A program made the translations under genes and the position numbers. The notes beneath the pieces were generated by a model. That model was not told the DNA's origin and searched no databases. It was given only the letters and a program-made list of their open reading frames with translations. Below are positions 44,230 through 53,110 of a stretch of DNA of 64,000 nt, one piece after another (position 1 is the first letter of the stretch; each line of letters starts with the position of its first letter). The DNA is from Paenibacillus sp. JJ-223. GTDB lineage: Bacteria; Bacillota; Bacilli; Paenibacillales; Paenibacillaceae. The stretch covers positions 62,001 through 126,000 of the forward strand of contig NZ_CAKMMP010000003.1 in NCBI RefSeq assembly GCF_927798175.1, in the 5' to 3' direction.

Positions 44230-44341
44230 AAAAAAGCTCCTTTCACTATCGGGAATCCACGTGGAGACATGAAAAAAGACGGCATGGGCAAAGCTACTTA
44301 GAAAGCAACATCACTCACTCATATGAAAAAGGAATGAATCC

Positions 44342-45760
44342 ATGGGTACTGCATCAAATGCGTCAGACAAGGAGAAAAAACTGAAATGGTGGCAGCTAAG
44401 CCTGCTTGGCGTTGCTGGCACGATCGGTACGGGTTATTTTTTGGGATCGGGACTGGCCATCTCCATCGGCGGACCGGCGGTATTGTTTGCTTATGTTTTG
44501 GCCGCGCTGGGGACCTATGTAGTGTTCGATGCCCTGGCTCGGATGACGGCCGGTCATCCCGAGCAAGGCTCCTTTCGTTCCTACGCGAAGAACGCGTATG
44601 GCAGCTGGGCAGGGTTTGCGAGCGGATGGATCTACTGGTTTTCGGAGCTGCTCATCATGGGAAGCCAACTGACCGCATTAGCTATTTTCTCGCGATTCTG
44701 GTTTCCTGCAGTTCCGTTGTGGATATTCGCTGCTGGTTTCGGACTGGCAGGCATGTGCATCGTCTTTTTCGGCAATAAAGGATTCGACCGGGTCGAGCAT
44801 GTGTTGGCGATCATCAAGATTGCTGCCATTGCGATGTTTTTGATACTGGCATGTTCACTTCTGGCCGGATGGATCGGGGGAGCGAAATTCAATGCCGATC
44901 TGCCCCTCGATGCTGCAGAGGTCTTGCCCAAAGGATGGAACGGGCTGTGGTCGTCTTTTCTGTTTGCGTTCTATGCTTATGGCGGCATTGAAGTGTTAGG
45001 TATCTTGTCCTATCGGCTAAAAGACCCCAAACAGGCGCCCAGAGCCGGGAAAGTCATGTTGATCACCCTTGCGGCAGTTTACGCCTTATCCATCGGACTT
45101 GCCGTAAGCATGGTTCCATTAAGCGCGTTTAATCCGAAGGAAAGCCCGTTCGTGTTGGCGCTGAGCAGCGATCATCTGAAATTCATCCCCCACGTGTTCA
45201 ATGGAGTGTTGATCATTGCCGGATTTTCCACCATGACTGCATCCCTGTACGCCGTCACGTCGATGATGATCACCCTAGCACAGGAGGGGGATGCGCCTAA
45301 GCTTTTTTCGCGAAAATGGAAGAAAAAATATCCGCTGTTTGCGTTAACCCTCATCGGCTGCGGCTTGATCGGAACCATTGCCGTTTCCATAATGCTGCCG
45401 GAAAAAGTGTATGAGTACGTTACGACGGCAGCCGGATTAATGTTGCTGTACAACTGGTCCTTTATTTTGATGTCTTCGGGCAAGTTGGTTAAGGCGACTG
45501 CTTTCGGGAAAATCAAGCGCTGGGTCGGATTGCTGCTCATCGGAGCGGCCGTTACGGGAAGCTTGTTCCATCCGCTCAGCCGCCCCGGATTTTTCGTCAG
45601 CCTGCTGCTTGTTGCACTGATTGGTGCAAGCGACTTCATGGTCCAGCATGTCCGCAAAAAGAGGGCGCGTCTGTCAGAGCCCCATCCAGGGAATGCCGAT
45701 GCGATGCATTATTCCGAACGGATGCCGACATTTGCGAAGCGAAGAAACAAACTGAAATGA
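44342..45760 (+). CDS. APC-superfamily amino-acid permease
   Basis: 472 residues, about 12 helices. The first helix has GTIGTGYFLGSGLAISIGGP, the substrate-binding glycine motif of the amino-acid transporter (AAT) group that includes GabP and AnsP-like permeases. Other marks are ARMTAGHPEQGSFRSYAKNA and FYAYGGIEVLGILSYRLKDP. The C-terminal tail is basic and cytoplasmic. AAAAAGGA precedes the ATG. It imports an amino acid by proton symport; the substrate is not resolved. Confidence 0.93.
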   Translation: MGTASNASDKEKKLKWWQLSLLGVAGTIGTGYFLGSGLAISIGGPAVLFAYVLAALGTYVVFDALARMTAGHPEQGSFRSYAKNAYGSWAGFASGWIYWFSELLIMGSQLTALAIFSRFWFPAVPLWIFAAGFGLAGMCIVFFGNKGFDRVEHVLAIIKIAAIAMFLILACSLLAGWIGGAKFNADLPLDAAEVLPKGWNGLWSSFLFAFYAYGGIEVLGILSYRLKDPKQAPRAGKVMLITLAAVYALSIGLAVSMVPLSAFNPKESPFVLALSSDHLKFIPHVFNGVLIIAGFSTMTASLYAVTSMMITLAQEGDAPKLFSRKWKKKYPLFALTLIGCGLIGTIAVSIMLPEKVYEYVTTAAGLMLLYNWSFILMSSGKLVKATAFGKIKRWVGLLLIGAAVTGSLFHPLSRPGFFVSLLLVALIGASDFMVQHVRKKRARLSEPHPGNADAMHYSERMPTFAKRRNKLK

Positions 45761-45772
45761 TGAAGGCATGAC

Positions 45773-45802
45773 AAAAGCCCTCTTTCGAAAGGACTGCTTT
45801 TA
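45773..45802 (+). terminator. Intrinsic terminator of the permease gene
   Basis: AAAAGC...CTCTTT-CG-AAAGGA...GCTTTT, an imperfect hairpin ending in T residues. Confidence 0.55.
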
Positions 45803-45870
45803 ACATCCTATTCGAAGGAGGGTCCTTCTAGGACAAGGTTCTGTTAATTCGTTGACAAGCACGTTTCGAA

Positions 45871-46620
45871 TCACTCCTGCCGCTGTCCTTTTTGCAGGGC
45901 GCGATGAAACGGGCACTTGGATAAAGAAGTCTCGTCATCCCGCAGATAATACTGCTTGTATTCAAGGTTTCCTTGCGATCCGTACGGTTTCAATTCCGGG
46001 TGGGCGGGAGCAGCATCGTATTTGACCAAGCGCTCGCGGATTCTCGGAGCAATGGCAGCCGCCTTTTGGGGATGGGCATTCCAGCGATCAAGCACCCAAC
46101 GGGGCGTTAAGGCTAACATGAAATAAGGGAAGCTGCGGCTTTGGCGAAGGACGTGCGCCGGCGTGCCGCAATAGACAAAATAACGTTCCCCGTCATAACA
46201 GTACTCCCACATGGCATTTTCCGGATCTTCCGGAATGTCGGACGGCCAGGATGCATCGTCGTGACCGCTGACCTCGCTTAACAGATTCCAGAAAAACGTT
46301 TCATAACTCAATACGTCTTCAATACTATCCCCGGGTTCGAAAAAAACGACCAGGGAAGAATAATCGCCGAAAGAGCGTGAATATTGTCCATATTCTGCAA
46401 TGATGGCTGCCAGTTGGCTGCCTGCAGACCCATTGCCCGAATTGGACACGAACCCATAACGGAGGTGGCCCAGTGCGAAGGCATGCGTTGCCGGAATGCA
46501 GGGAAACCGGTGTTCCCGATCGCCCATTTTGGAAGCGAATCGCTTACAGGCGTCTTTTTTCCAGTCATCCAGTGAAAGCTCTTCACGCTCGATCTCGGTA
46601 TGTTCGAACAACAGCGACAT
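45871..46620 (-). CDS. YqcI/YcgG family protein
   Basis: A 249-residue soluble protein. FPCIPATHAFALGHLRYGFV, the block WEYCYDGERYFVYCGTPAHV, RSFPYFMLALTPRWVL and the C-terminal YYLRDDETSLSKCPFHRAL are characteristic of YqcI/YcgG proteins. Several cysteines and histidines (CIPATH, KCPFH) could bind a metal or heme, but the family has no established biochemical role. AGGAGG precedes the ATG. It is monocistronic, with nothing convincing nearby to suggest a pathway. Confidence 0.82.
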   Translation of the reverse strand: MSLLFEHTEIEREELSLDDWKKDACKRFASKMGDREHRFPCIPATHAFALGHLRYGFVSNSGNGSAGSQLAAIIAEYGQYSRSFGDYSSLVVFFEPGDSIEDVLSYETFFWNLLSEVSGHDDASWPSDIPEDPENAMWEYCYDGERYFVYCGTPAHVLRQSRSFPYFMLALTPRWVLDRWNAHPQKAAAIAPRIRERLVKYDAAPAHPELKPYGSQGNLEYKQYYLRDDETSLSKCPFHRALQKGQRQE

Positions 46621-46730
46621 GAACAGTCCTCCTTTTCCTTATAGGATATCGCCCAGAAGGAAAATGGTGACTGTCCAGTTGACGTTTTGCGCAAGGCCTA
46701 TAACGACAACAGGCGCGTGCTGTCTTGCCC

Positions 46731-46787
46731 GTGTAAACAAACAGCCCAGCGCACATCCGGAGATTGAATGGGCTGCTTTGTTTGCAC
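46731..46787. repeat. Long inverted repeat upstream of the MocR gene
   Basis: GTGTAAACAAACAGCCCA (46731-46748) pairs with TGGGCTGCTTTGTTTGCAC (46769-46787) around a 20-nt loop. It lies in the 340-bp gene-free stretch 46621-46960 and is followed 14 bp later by a terminator-like hairpin. Confidence 0.65.
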
Positions 46788-46800
46788 GAAGGTATTCGGC

Positions 46801-46826
46801 AAGCCGTCCTTAATGGCGGCTTTTTC
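46801..46826 (+). terminator. Plus-strand terminator without an upstream plus-strand gene
   Basis: AAGCCG...CGGCTT with five T residues. The nearest plus-strand gene ends 1 kb earlier and has its own terminator, so this may end a short transcript or act as an attenuator ahead of the MocR gene. Confidence 0.6.
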
Positions 46827-46960
46827 CCGCTTATGGATCTTTACATCCAACCTGATCCCATTTAAGATGAATATGATTTTGGCCTCGTTGAAATAATGAC
46901 AAAGACAAGAACTAGGGGGGCCAGAATTTTTGATTTAATGATCTTTGGGAGATGGAACAT

Positions 46961-48391
46961 ATGCTCGAAATTACCCCTAATCTTGATCCGGCCTCGGATG
47001 AGCCGATGTATTTGCAGCTATATGAATACCTGAAAGACGAAATACAGAAAAAAAGAATTCCGGCTAACGGCAAATTGCCTTCGCAACGGCGCTTGTCCTC
47101 GTATTTGAACATCAGCCGCAATACGGTAGACGCGGCATACCAGCAGCTCGTTGCCGAAGGGTACGTCATCAGCGAAGAACGCCGGGGGCTGTTCGTCGCC
47201 GAGATGCAGGATACGTTTCTGCTGGCCGGCCTTCCGCATGATGCACTGCAGTCCGGAAGCGAAGGTGAAGCTGCCGGACTCGAGGGACCGGCGCAAAAGT
47301 ACGCATTCGATTTTAAATATGGGGAAGTGGACCTGACTCATTTCCCCTTCAAGCTATGGCGTCAAATGATGATGAAAAGCATCATGGCCGAACAAAATAG
47401 CGTGATTTTGGCCGGGGAACCGCAAGGAGAACTTGGACTGCGCAAGCAAATTTCGGAGTACATCTATCAATCCCGCGGCGTAAATTGCCGGGAAGAACAA
47501 ATCGTTATTGGTGCGGGCACGCAGTATCTATTAAGCATGCTATGCAAGATCATCGGCAGGGAGCATGGTTTCGGGGTGGAAGATCCCGGGTACGATCAGG
47601 CCCTTCTGGTCATCAAGGATTACGCAAAACAAGTAGAACCGATCCCTCTCGACAAACACGGCCTGAGCGTGGTCGAGCTGATGAACACAGACGTAAAGGC
47701 CGTATATGTTACGCCTTCGCATCAGTTCCCGACAGGTACCGTCATGCCGATCTCCAGGCGGTTGGAGCTGATCGAATGGGCAAAAAATAACGACGGGTAC
47801 GTCATCGAAGACGATTACGACAGCGAATTCAGGTATGAAGGCAGGCCTATTCCCTCACTGCATAGTTTGGATATGCATGGAAACACCGTGTATTTAGGCA
47901 CGTTTTCCAAACTGTTGATGCCTTCCATACGAATCAGCTTCATGGTGCTTCCGGAAAAACTGCTAGGAACGTACAACGAGCGGTACGCGGGTTACAAACA
48001 AACCGTGTCCAAACTGGATCAGCATACGCTGGAGATGTTCATGGAAAGCGGCGAATGGAGCAAACATCTCAACAAAGCCAGAAACATTTATAAAAAAAGA
48101 CATCATGCGTTATTGACGGCAATCAAGGATTACATGAAGGACAGCGTTCAAATCATCGGTTCGGCTTCAGGGCTGCACCTGGTGCTGGAGCCGCGCAACG
48201 GCATGACCGAGGAAGAACTTATCGCCGCCGCGCAGCATAATGGCGTTTTGGTCTATCCGATGTCTGCTTTTTATGAGAAAAAGCATCATTCGGGAAACGC
48301 GCAGGTCCTGCTTGGTTTCGGAGGATTGAATGAGGAACGGATCCGCGAAGGCGTTTCTCTGCTCTGCGAGGCTTGGTTTCGTGGACGATAA
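46961..48391 (+). CDS. pdxR: MocR/PdxR-type regulator (GntR HTH fused to aminotransferase fold)
   Basis: 476 residues. The GntR winged helix at about 10-80 has LYEYLKDEIQKKRIPANGKL, PSQRRLSSYLNISRNTVDAA. A long linker leads to a fold-type I aminotransferase domain with VIEDDYDSEFRYEGRP and the PLP-binding lysine in YLGTFSKLLMPSIRISFMVL. MocR proteins use PLP as effector. The next gene is pdxS, so this is very probably PdxR, which activates PLP synthesis when PLP is low. The ATG at 46961 is 9 nt from GGGAG, whereas the ATG at 46952 abuts it. It is codirectional with pdxS rather than divergent, as is more usual. Confidence 0.93.
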   Translation: MLEITPNLDPASDEPMYLQLYEYLKDEIQKKRIPANGKLPSQRRLSSYLNISRNTVDAAYQQLVAEGYVISEERRGLFVAEMQDTFLLAGLPHDALQSGSEGEAAGLEGPAQKYAFDFKYGEVDLTHFPFKLWRQMMMKSIMAEQNSVILAGEPQGELGLRKQISEYIYQSRGVNCREEQIVIGAGTQYLLSMLCKIIGREHGFGVEDPGYDQALLVIKDYAKQVEPIPLDKHGLSVVELMNTDVKAVYVTPSHQFPTGTVMPISRRLELIEWAKNNDGYVIEDDYDSEFRYEGRPIPSLHSLDMHGNTVYLGTFSKLLMPSIRISFMVLPEKLLGTYNERYAGYKQTVSKLDQHTLEMFMESGEWSKHLNKARNIYKKRHHALLTAIKDYMKDSVQIIGSASGLHLVLEPRNGMTEEELIAAAQHNGVLVYPMSAFYEKKHHSGNAQVLLGFGGLNEERIREGVSLLCEAWFRGR

Positions 48392-48420
48392 TTTGTCCCG
48401 GTTTTGCACGGTAACGCGTT

Positions 48421-48490
48421 GTGGTCCTATATAAAATTTAAAATCTGGCCCTACCCATTACTCCCGGAATGGTTTAATTTATAAGAGCCA
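48421..48490 (+). promoter_or_regulatory. Candidate PdxR-binding repeats before pdxS
   Basis: TGGTCCTA (48422), TGGCCCTA (48446) and TGGTTTAA (48470) are spaced exactly 24 bp apart. The inverted GAGCCA follows at about 48485. PdxR proteins bind direct plus inverted repeats in pdxS promoters, so this array is the likely site. Confidence 0.55.
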
Positions 48491-48560
48491 GTTAACAAAG
48501 ACGAAATAAAAGCATGCAATGCTTGGATGGTTCGTTCGAATTCGGATAGGGGGACTACAG

Positions 48561-49442
48561 ATGAATACAGGTACCGATCGTGTGAAAAGAGGCATGGCAG
48601 AAATGCAAAAAGGCGGCGTCATCATGGACGTCATGAACGCCGAACAGGCAAAGATTGCAGAAGCGGCCGGAGCGACAGCAGTTATGGCGCTGGAGCGCGT
48701 GCCATCGGATATTCGTGCCGCAGGCGGCGTTGCACGGATGGCAGATCCAACGATCGTGGAAGAAGTCATGAAAGTGGTAACGATCCCGGTTATGGCCAAA
48801 GCACGCATCGGCCACTACGTGGAAGCCAAAGTGCTGGAATCCCTGGGCGTGGATTACCTGGACGAGAGTGAAGTGTTGACACCAGCCGATGAGGTGTACC
48901 ATATCGACAAACGTGAATTCGTCGTTCCGTTTGTTTGCGGCGCGAAGGATCTGGGTGAAGCGCTGCGCCGGATCGGAGAGGGTGCCTCGATGATCCGTAC
49001 CAAAGGCGAGCCGGGAACCGGAAATATCGTTGAAGCGGTCCGTCATATGCGTTTGATCAACAGCCAGATCAAGAAAGTGGCGGGCATGTCCAAAGACGAG
49101 CTGTATCATGAAGCCAAATTGCTCGGCGTTCCTTATGAGCAGCTGCTGGATGTACACGAAAACGGCAAACTGCCGGTCGTCAACTTTGCGGCAGGCGGTG
49201 TAGCCACCCCGGCGGATGCGGCGTTGATGATGCACCTGGGCGCAGACGGCGTATTCGTAGGATCAGGCATTTTCAAATCGGACAGCCCTGAGAAGTTTGC
49301 GCGTGCGATCGTGGAAGCAACGACGCACTACACGGATTACAAATTGATCGCCGAAGTATCCAAAAACCTGGGTACGCCGATGAAAGGCATCGACATTGCC
49401 ACGCTTGCACCGTCGGAGCGCATGTCGGACCGCGGCTGGTAA
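48561..49442 (+). CDS. pdxS: Pyridoxal 5'-phosphate synthase, PdxS (lyase) subunit
   Basis: A 293-residue beta/alpha barrel enzyme that makes PLP from ribose 5-phosphate (or ribulose 5-phosphate), glyceraldehyde 3-phosphate and ammonia from the PdxT glutaminase. Lys residues that hold intermediates are in [16 protein letters not shown] and [40 protein letters not shown] is the N-terminal signature. The ATG at 48561 follows AGGGGGA. pdxT is not adjacent, unlike the usual pdxST pair. The gene follows the MocR regulator and ends at a terminator. Confidence 0.97.
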   Translation: MNTGTDRVKRGMAEMQKGGVIMDVMNAEQAKIAEAAGATAVMALERVPSDIRAAGGVARMADPTIVEEVMKVVTIPVMAKARIGHYVEAKVLESLGVDYLDESEVLTPADEVYHIDKREFVVPFVCGAKDLGEALRRIGEGASMIRTKGEPGTGNIVEAVRHMRLINSQIKKVAGMSKDELYHEAKLLGVPYEQLLDVHENGKLPVVNFAAGGVATPADAALMMHLGADGVFVGSGIFKSDSPEKFARAIVEATTHYTDYKLIAEVSKNLGTPMKGIDIATLAPSERMSDRGW

Positions 49443-49483
49443 GATCATCAAGACCATGGTGTGTGACCGTGGAGGACTATAGG

Positions 49484-49526
49484 TCAAGAAAGCATCACTC
49501 TTTATGGAGTGGTGCTTCTTCTTTTT
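49484..49526 (+). terminator. Intrinsic terminator of pdxS
   Basis: AAGAAAGCATCACTC / GAGTGGTGCTTCTT with loop TTTATG and a T-run. Confidence 0.85.
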
Positions 49527-49637
49527 ACGCAGGGCAACTGTACGAAAAGGGGAAATGCCGAAGGAACGACTTACACTTTTAATACCCTGCCAAACCTTAT
49601 ACAATAAGGCATATCCGCAAGAAGAAAGGAAGATGAA

Positions 49638-50807
49638 ATGATGCCACTGACCCCCGCAGGAATTCAAGCGATGGAGCTTCGGATGGACGTGAATGGGGAA
49701 GCGTTCGTCGTACATCCGACATTGTTGTGGGACGAGCAGCATGTCGTTCTTGTCGATACCGGCATTTCCGGGCAATTGGACCTGATCCGTACGATGCTGG
49801 AAAAGGAAGGGTTTGCTTTGGACGATTTGACGCATGTCATCATCACCCATCAAGACCGCGACCATATCGGCAGTCTGCCGGAAGTGGTGCAAGCCAGGGA
49901 AGGCCAGGTCGCGGTGCTGGCGCATGAGGAGGCCGTCCCTTATTTGACCGCAGCGATCCCGCTCATCAAAAGCAAGGTTTTCGCACCGTCCGTGCAGGTG
50001 CATACGGCACTTCAGGATGGCGACATTCTTCCGTTGGCCGGCGGCATTCAGGTCGTCTATACGCCGGGGCACACGCCGGATCACATGTCACTGTACCATA
50101 TTCCGAGCAAAACGCTGATCGCCGGTGATGCATTGACTTCGCAAGAAGGCAATCTTCTCTCCTTTGACCCCCAACATACGTTAGATCCATCCACCGCTTT
50201 GCAGTCGATCGCGAAATTGCTGGAGCTCGACGTGGATGCAGTGATCGCTTATCATGGCGGCGCCGTCACGAATCATGTGAAGGAACGGCTGCAAGAAATC
50301 GTACATACGACACCCGTCATTCGACCATGTGAGGAGAGCGATGAACCTGCCATTTTCCGCATTATTAACGATGCAGCTACCGCCTATCAAGGGGTTATTC
50401 CGGAAGATCGGTATCATGTGCCGTATATGAGCCTGGAAGAGCTGAAGCAGGAGATGAACAGTGGCGTAAACTTCTGGGGCGTCGAGCTTGGCGGACAACT
50501 TGTCGGCGTCATGGGTATCCAAGACAAAGGGGATGTGGCGTTAATCCGTCATGCTTACGTACAAACGTCAAGCCGCCAGGGCGGCATTGGCACCATGCTG
50601 CTGAATCACATCGTTGGATTTACCGACAAACCGATCCTGATCGGCACATGGGAAGCGGCATCGTGGGCCATCGCGTTTTATGAGAAAAACGGCTTCGCCC
50701 TGGTTCCGCCGGAGAAAAAAGCGGAGCTGCTGCAGCGATATTGGGACGTGCCGGAAAGGCAGATTGAAACGTCGGTCGTGCTGGCATCTCCGAATGTTTT
50801 AAAGTAA
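49638..50807 (+). CDS. MBL-fold hydrolase fused to a GNAT acetyltransferase
   Basis: 389 residues. The metallo-beta-lactamase domain (about 1-225) has LVDTGISGQL, the metal motif ITHQDRDHIGS, TPGHTPDHMSLY, IAGDAL and AYHGG. The usual HxHxDH reads HQDRDH, with Asp replacing the second His, as in a branch of glyoxalase II-like hydrolases. A GNAT domain (about 230-380) follows without a break: VIRPCEESDEPAIFRIINDA, SRQGGIGTMLLNHIV and AIAFYEKNGFALV (acetyl-CoA fold). The two activities, hydrolysis and acyl transfer, joined in one chain are unusual; the substrate is unknown. Two ATGs (49638, 49641) follow AAAGGAAG. Confidence 0.9.
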   Translation: MMPLTPAGIQAMELRMDVNGEAFVVHPTLLWDEQHVVLVDTGISGQLDLIRTMLEKEGFALDDLTHVIITHQDRDHIGSLPEVVQAREGQVAVLAHEEAVPYLTAAIPLIKSKVFAPSVQVHTALQDGDILPLAGGIQVVYTPGHTPDHMSLYHIPSKTLIAGDALTSQEGNLLSFDPQHTLDPSTALQSIAKLLELDVDAVIAYHGGAVTNHVKERLQEIVHTTPVIRPCEESDEPAIFRIINDAATAYQGVIPEDRYHVPYMSLEELKQEMNSGVNFWGVELGGQLVGVMGIQDKGDVALIRHAYVQTSSRQGGIGTMLLNHIVGFTDKPILIGTWEAASWAIAFYEKNGFALVPPEKKAELLQRYWDVPERQIETSVVLASPNVLK

Positions 50808-50899
50808 ATATGTTCATCCTTGTACGGTTTCGATTCATGGTAAAATGGGATGGCGATGATCATCGTCAACTGAAAATATTGCTCTTGAGGAGGGGGATT

Positions 50900-51271
50900 A
50901 TGGAATTTTTTGCGGAATATTTGACGCGCATCGATCATCCGGAGCACCGTGCCCGAATGGAAGAAGTATTGAATTGGGTAAAGGAGTCTTATCCGGTTTT
51001 ATCGCCCAAAATTGCATGGAATCAGCCCATGTTTACCGATCACGATACGTTTATTATCGGGTTTAGCGTGTCCAAACAGCACATCGCCGTAGCTCCAGAG
51101 AAGGTGGTCATTGAACGTTTTGCGGATGACATTACCCAAGCAGGATACACCCATACCAAGGAACTGATTCGTATGCCGTGGAAAAATGAAGTCGATTTTG
51201 GTTTGCTTGCGAAACTGATCGAGTTCAATATAATGGACAAGGCTGAGTGCACTACGTTTTGGAGAAAATAG
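50900..51271 (+). CDS. fra: Frataxin-like iron chaperone Fra (YdhG), DUF1801
   Basis: A 123-residue protein very like B. subtilis YdhG/Fra, which carries iron to the SUF Fe-S assembly machinery and to ferrochelatase. Characteristic text: RIDHPEHRARMEEVLNWVKE, PKIAWNQPMFTDHDTFIIGF, SKQHIAVAPEKVVIERF and YTHTKELIRMPW. The ATG at 50900 follows AGGAGGGGG; the longer frame to 50810 would overlap the promoter region. It is not closely linked to suf genes here. Confidence 0.88.
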   Translation: MEFFAEYLTRIDHPEHRARMEEVLNWVKESYPVLSPKIAWNQPMFTDHDTFIIGFSVSKQHIAVAPEKVVIERFADDITQAGYTHTKELIRMPWKNEVDFGLLAKLIEFNIMDKAECTTFWRK

Positions 51272-51318
51272 TAAGCAAGCTCGAAGCACACTACAAAAAT
51301 AAAAAGGGAGATCCCGTC

Positions 51319-51723
51319 ATGGCAAAAATCGGCCCTAAAATCAAAACGTTTTTGATGTTTGAAGGTCAGGCAGAAGAGGCGATGAACTTCTACGTGAGTC
51401 TGTTCGAAGACTCTGAAATCACAAGCATTCAACGATACGGCCCGAATGAAGATGGTCCGGAAGGTTCTTTGCATCAAGCAACATTCAAGCTGGCCGGGCA
51501 AACGTTCATGTGTATCGATAGCTACGTGAAGCATGCTTTTTCGTTTACGCCTGCCATTTCCCTGTTTGTGGAGTGTGAATCGGATGAGGAAATTGAACGC
51601 ACGTTTGCCAAATTGCTGGATGGAGGAACCGTGTACATGCCGCTTGGCGCTTATCCATTCAGTTCCAAATTCGGCTGGGTCGGAGACAAATTCGGCGTGA
51701 CGTGGCAGCTTAACCTGGCCTGA
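51319..51723 (+). CDS. VOC-family protein (PhnB / 3-dmu-9_3-mt type)
   Basis: A 134-residue small metal-enzyme fold protein. KIKTFLMFEGQAEEAMNFYV, GSLHQATFKLAGQTFMCIDS and PLGAYPFSSKFGWVGDKFGV are typical of the PhnB-like group of the vicinal oxygen chelate superfamily. The exact reaction is unknown. The ATG at 51319 follows AGGGAGAT; the frame overlaps the end of fra if started further upstream at 51247. It probably forms a transcription unit with fra (48-nt gap) and ends at a hairpin. Confidence 0.85.
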   Translation: MAKIGPKIKTFLMFEGQAEEAMNFYVSLFEDSEITSIQRYGPNEDGPEGSLHQATFKLAGQTFMCIDSYVKHAFSFTPAISLFVECESDEEIERTFAKLLDGGTVYMPLGAYPFSSKFGWVGDKFGVTWQLNLA

Positions 51724-51770
51724 TCCGTTCTCTGAAAAAGCGCGTAAATCGTAGGCTGAAAGCAATCATG

Positions 51771-51802
51771 ACGGAGCAAGAATTCGGACAAGCTTGCTCC
51801 GT
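51771..51802. terminator. Hairpin between convergent VOC and diguanylate cyclase genes
   Basis: ACGGAGCAAG (51771-51780) and CTTGCTCCGT (51793-51802) are perfect complements with a 12-nt loop. The T-run is weak. Confidence 0.6.
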
Positions 51803-51836
51803 TCAATATCTTCGATTGCTCCGATAAGCAATGATT

Positions 51837-52811
51837 TCAGGCTTCAAGACCCACGCCTTCATAAAACTGATACTTGTTTTTGCCGCTTGATTTGGCTTGA
51901 TATAATGCGGCATCCGCATGCTCAAGCAGCGTGGACAGATCGATATTCATTTGTTCGGTATAAGGAATAATGCCAATGCTCACCGATAATTGGAATTTCT
52001 CCTTATCCCTGAGACTGTCCCAGGAGGATAACCGACCCAGAATCAACTCTGCCTGGTTCACAATCTGATGCCGATCCGACAAATGATGATAATAAACCAC
52101 GAATTCATCCCCGCCAAGCCGAACGACAAACCCGTCATTGTGCAGCATCAGCTCTTCCAAACGAAGGGACACTTCCTTCAATACCAAATCTCCCGCATGA
52201 TGGCCGAACAAGTCGTTGACATTTTTGAAGCCATCCAGATCAAGGAACAACAAAGCTCCATATGCTGTTGGATGCTCATCAAAGTATTTATGCAGGAACT
52301 GCCTGTTGTAAGCCCCCGTTAACGAATCCCTGAAGGCCAATTTTTCCAAATCCAAATAATATGAAAACAGCCTCGCCACTTTTTGAAACAAATTCACGCT
52401 TGTGCAGTCAAATACCGAAGCCGAGGAATTCACGGCGCATAACGTGCCGAATACATCCCCGTTTCTCAGGATTATGGGAACCCCTAGGTAGGAACCGATC
52501 CTGGCTTCCTTTAAAGCAGGCAGCAGATCATCCAATGCCGAGTCTTGGGTGATATCTTCATAGACCAACGGCGCATCGCATGAGAAATCAATCCGGTTGC
52601 ATACGGTGGAGTCGACTTGAATCGTCATCCCTTCATGGATTCCGATCGTTTTATCATTGTCCAACACTTTCAGGATGACTTGCTCTGTGTCGGTGAGGGA
52701 ACTCAGGAATAAAAACTTATCCCGGAGAATCTGATTGGCCATTTCCAAAATATCGTGCGTGACCTCGTTGAAATTTGTATAAAAAGGAAATTCTTTGATG
52801 GGCTGACTCAT
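51837..52811 (-). CDS. GAF-GGDEF diguanylate cyclase
   Basis: A 324-residue soluble enzyme. A GAF-like sensory domain occupies about 15-150 (IGIHEGMTIQVDSTVCNRID, IGSYLGVPIILRNGDVFGTL). The cyclase domain follows: FRDSLTGAYNRQFLHKYFDE, LLFLDLDGFKNVNDLFGHHA and the active site RLGGDEFVVYY (GGDEF at 233-237). It makes cyclic di-GMP from two GTP. The RxxD inhibitory site usually five residues before GGDEF is absent (HNDGFVVR), so product feedback may be lost. It is monocistronic. Confidence 0.94.
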   Translation of the reverse strand: MSQPIKEFPFYTNFNEVTHDILEMANQILRDKFLFLSSLTDTEQVILKVLDNDKTIGIHEGMTIQVDSTVCNRIDFSCDAPLVYEDITQDSALDDLLPALKEARIGSYLGVPIILRNGDVFGTLCAVNSSASVFDCTSVNLFQKVARLFSYYLDLEKLAFRDSLTGAYNRQFLHKYFDEHPTAYGALLFLDLDGFKNVNDLFGHHAGDLVLKEVSLRLEELMLHNDGFVVRLGGDEFVVYYHHLSDRHQIVNQAELILGRLSSWDSLRDKEKFQLSVSIGIIPYTEQMNIDLSTLLEHADAALYQAKSSGKNKYQFYEGVGLEA

Positions 52812-52999
52812 AATGTAACTCTCCTTAATATCAAATATATATAGTTGCAGACGATCAGGTTATCGCTGTGAAATATGTATTCAAGACCGGGTGTCCGGGT
52901 CTTCTTGTTGATTTCGTTTAAAAATAGTATCAACCTATATATTACTAAAAACTTACATTCAAAAAAACAAAAATATTTTCAATTTTTAATAAAATGAAA

Positions 53000-53036
53000 A
53001 AACAGGACTTCCTAAAACGAGGTTTAGGAAGTCCAT
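53000..53036 (-). terminator. Intrinsic terminator of the EamA gene
   Basis: GGACTTCCTAAA (53005-53016) and TTTAGGAAGTCC (53023-53034) are perfect complements. On the minus strand the hairpin is followed by TGTTTTTT. The neighbouring 52812-52999 stretch is AT-rich and shows no gene. Confidence 0.85.
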
Positions 53037-53110
53037 CGTATAATGCTGACCAATTGGAAAATGTTCTAGGGAAAAGTTTAGTTGGATCAAAAAAGAGCAT
53101 GAGAGGATCA

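Noticed and set aside
49263..50084. 273-residue minus-strand ORF opposite pdxS and the MBL-GNAT gene
   Set aside because: Crosses an intergenic terminator and two real genes in antisense.
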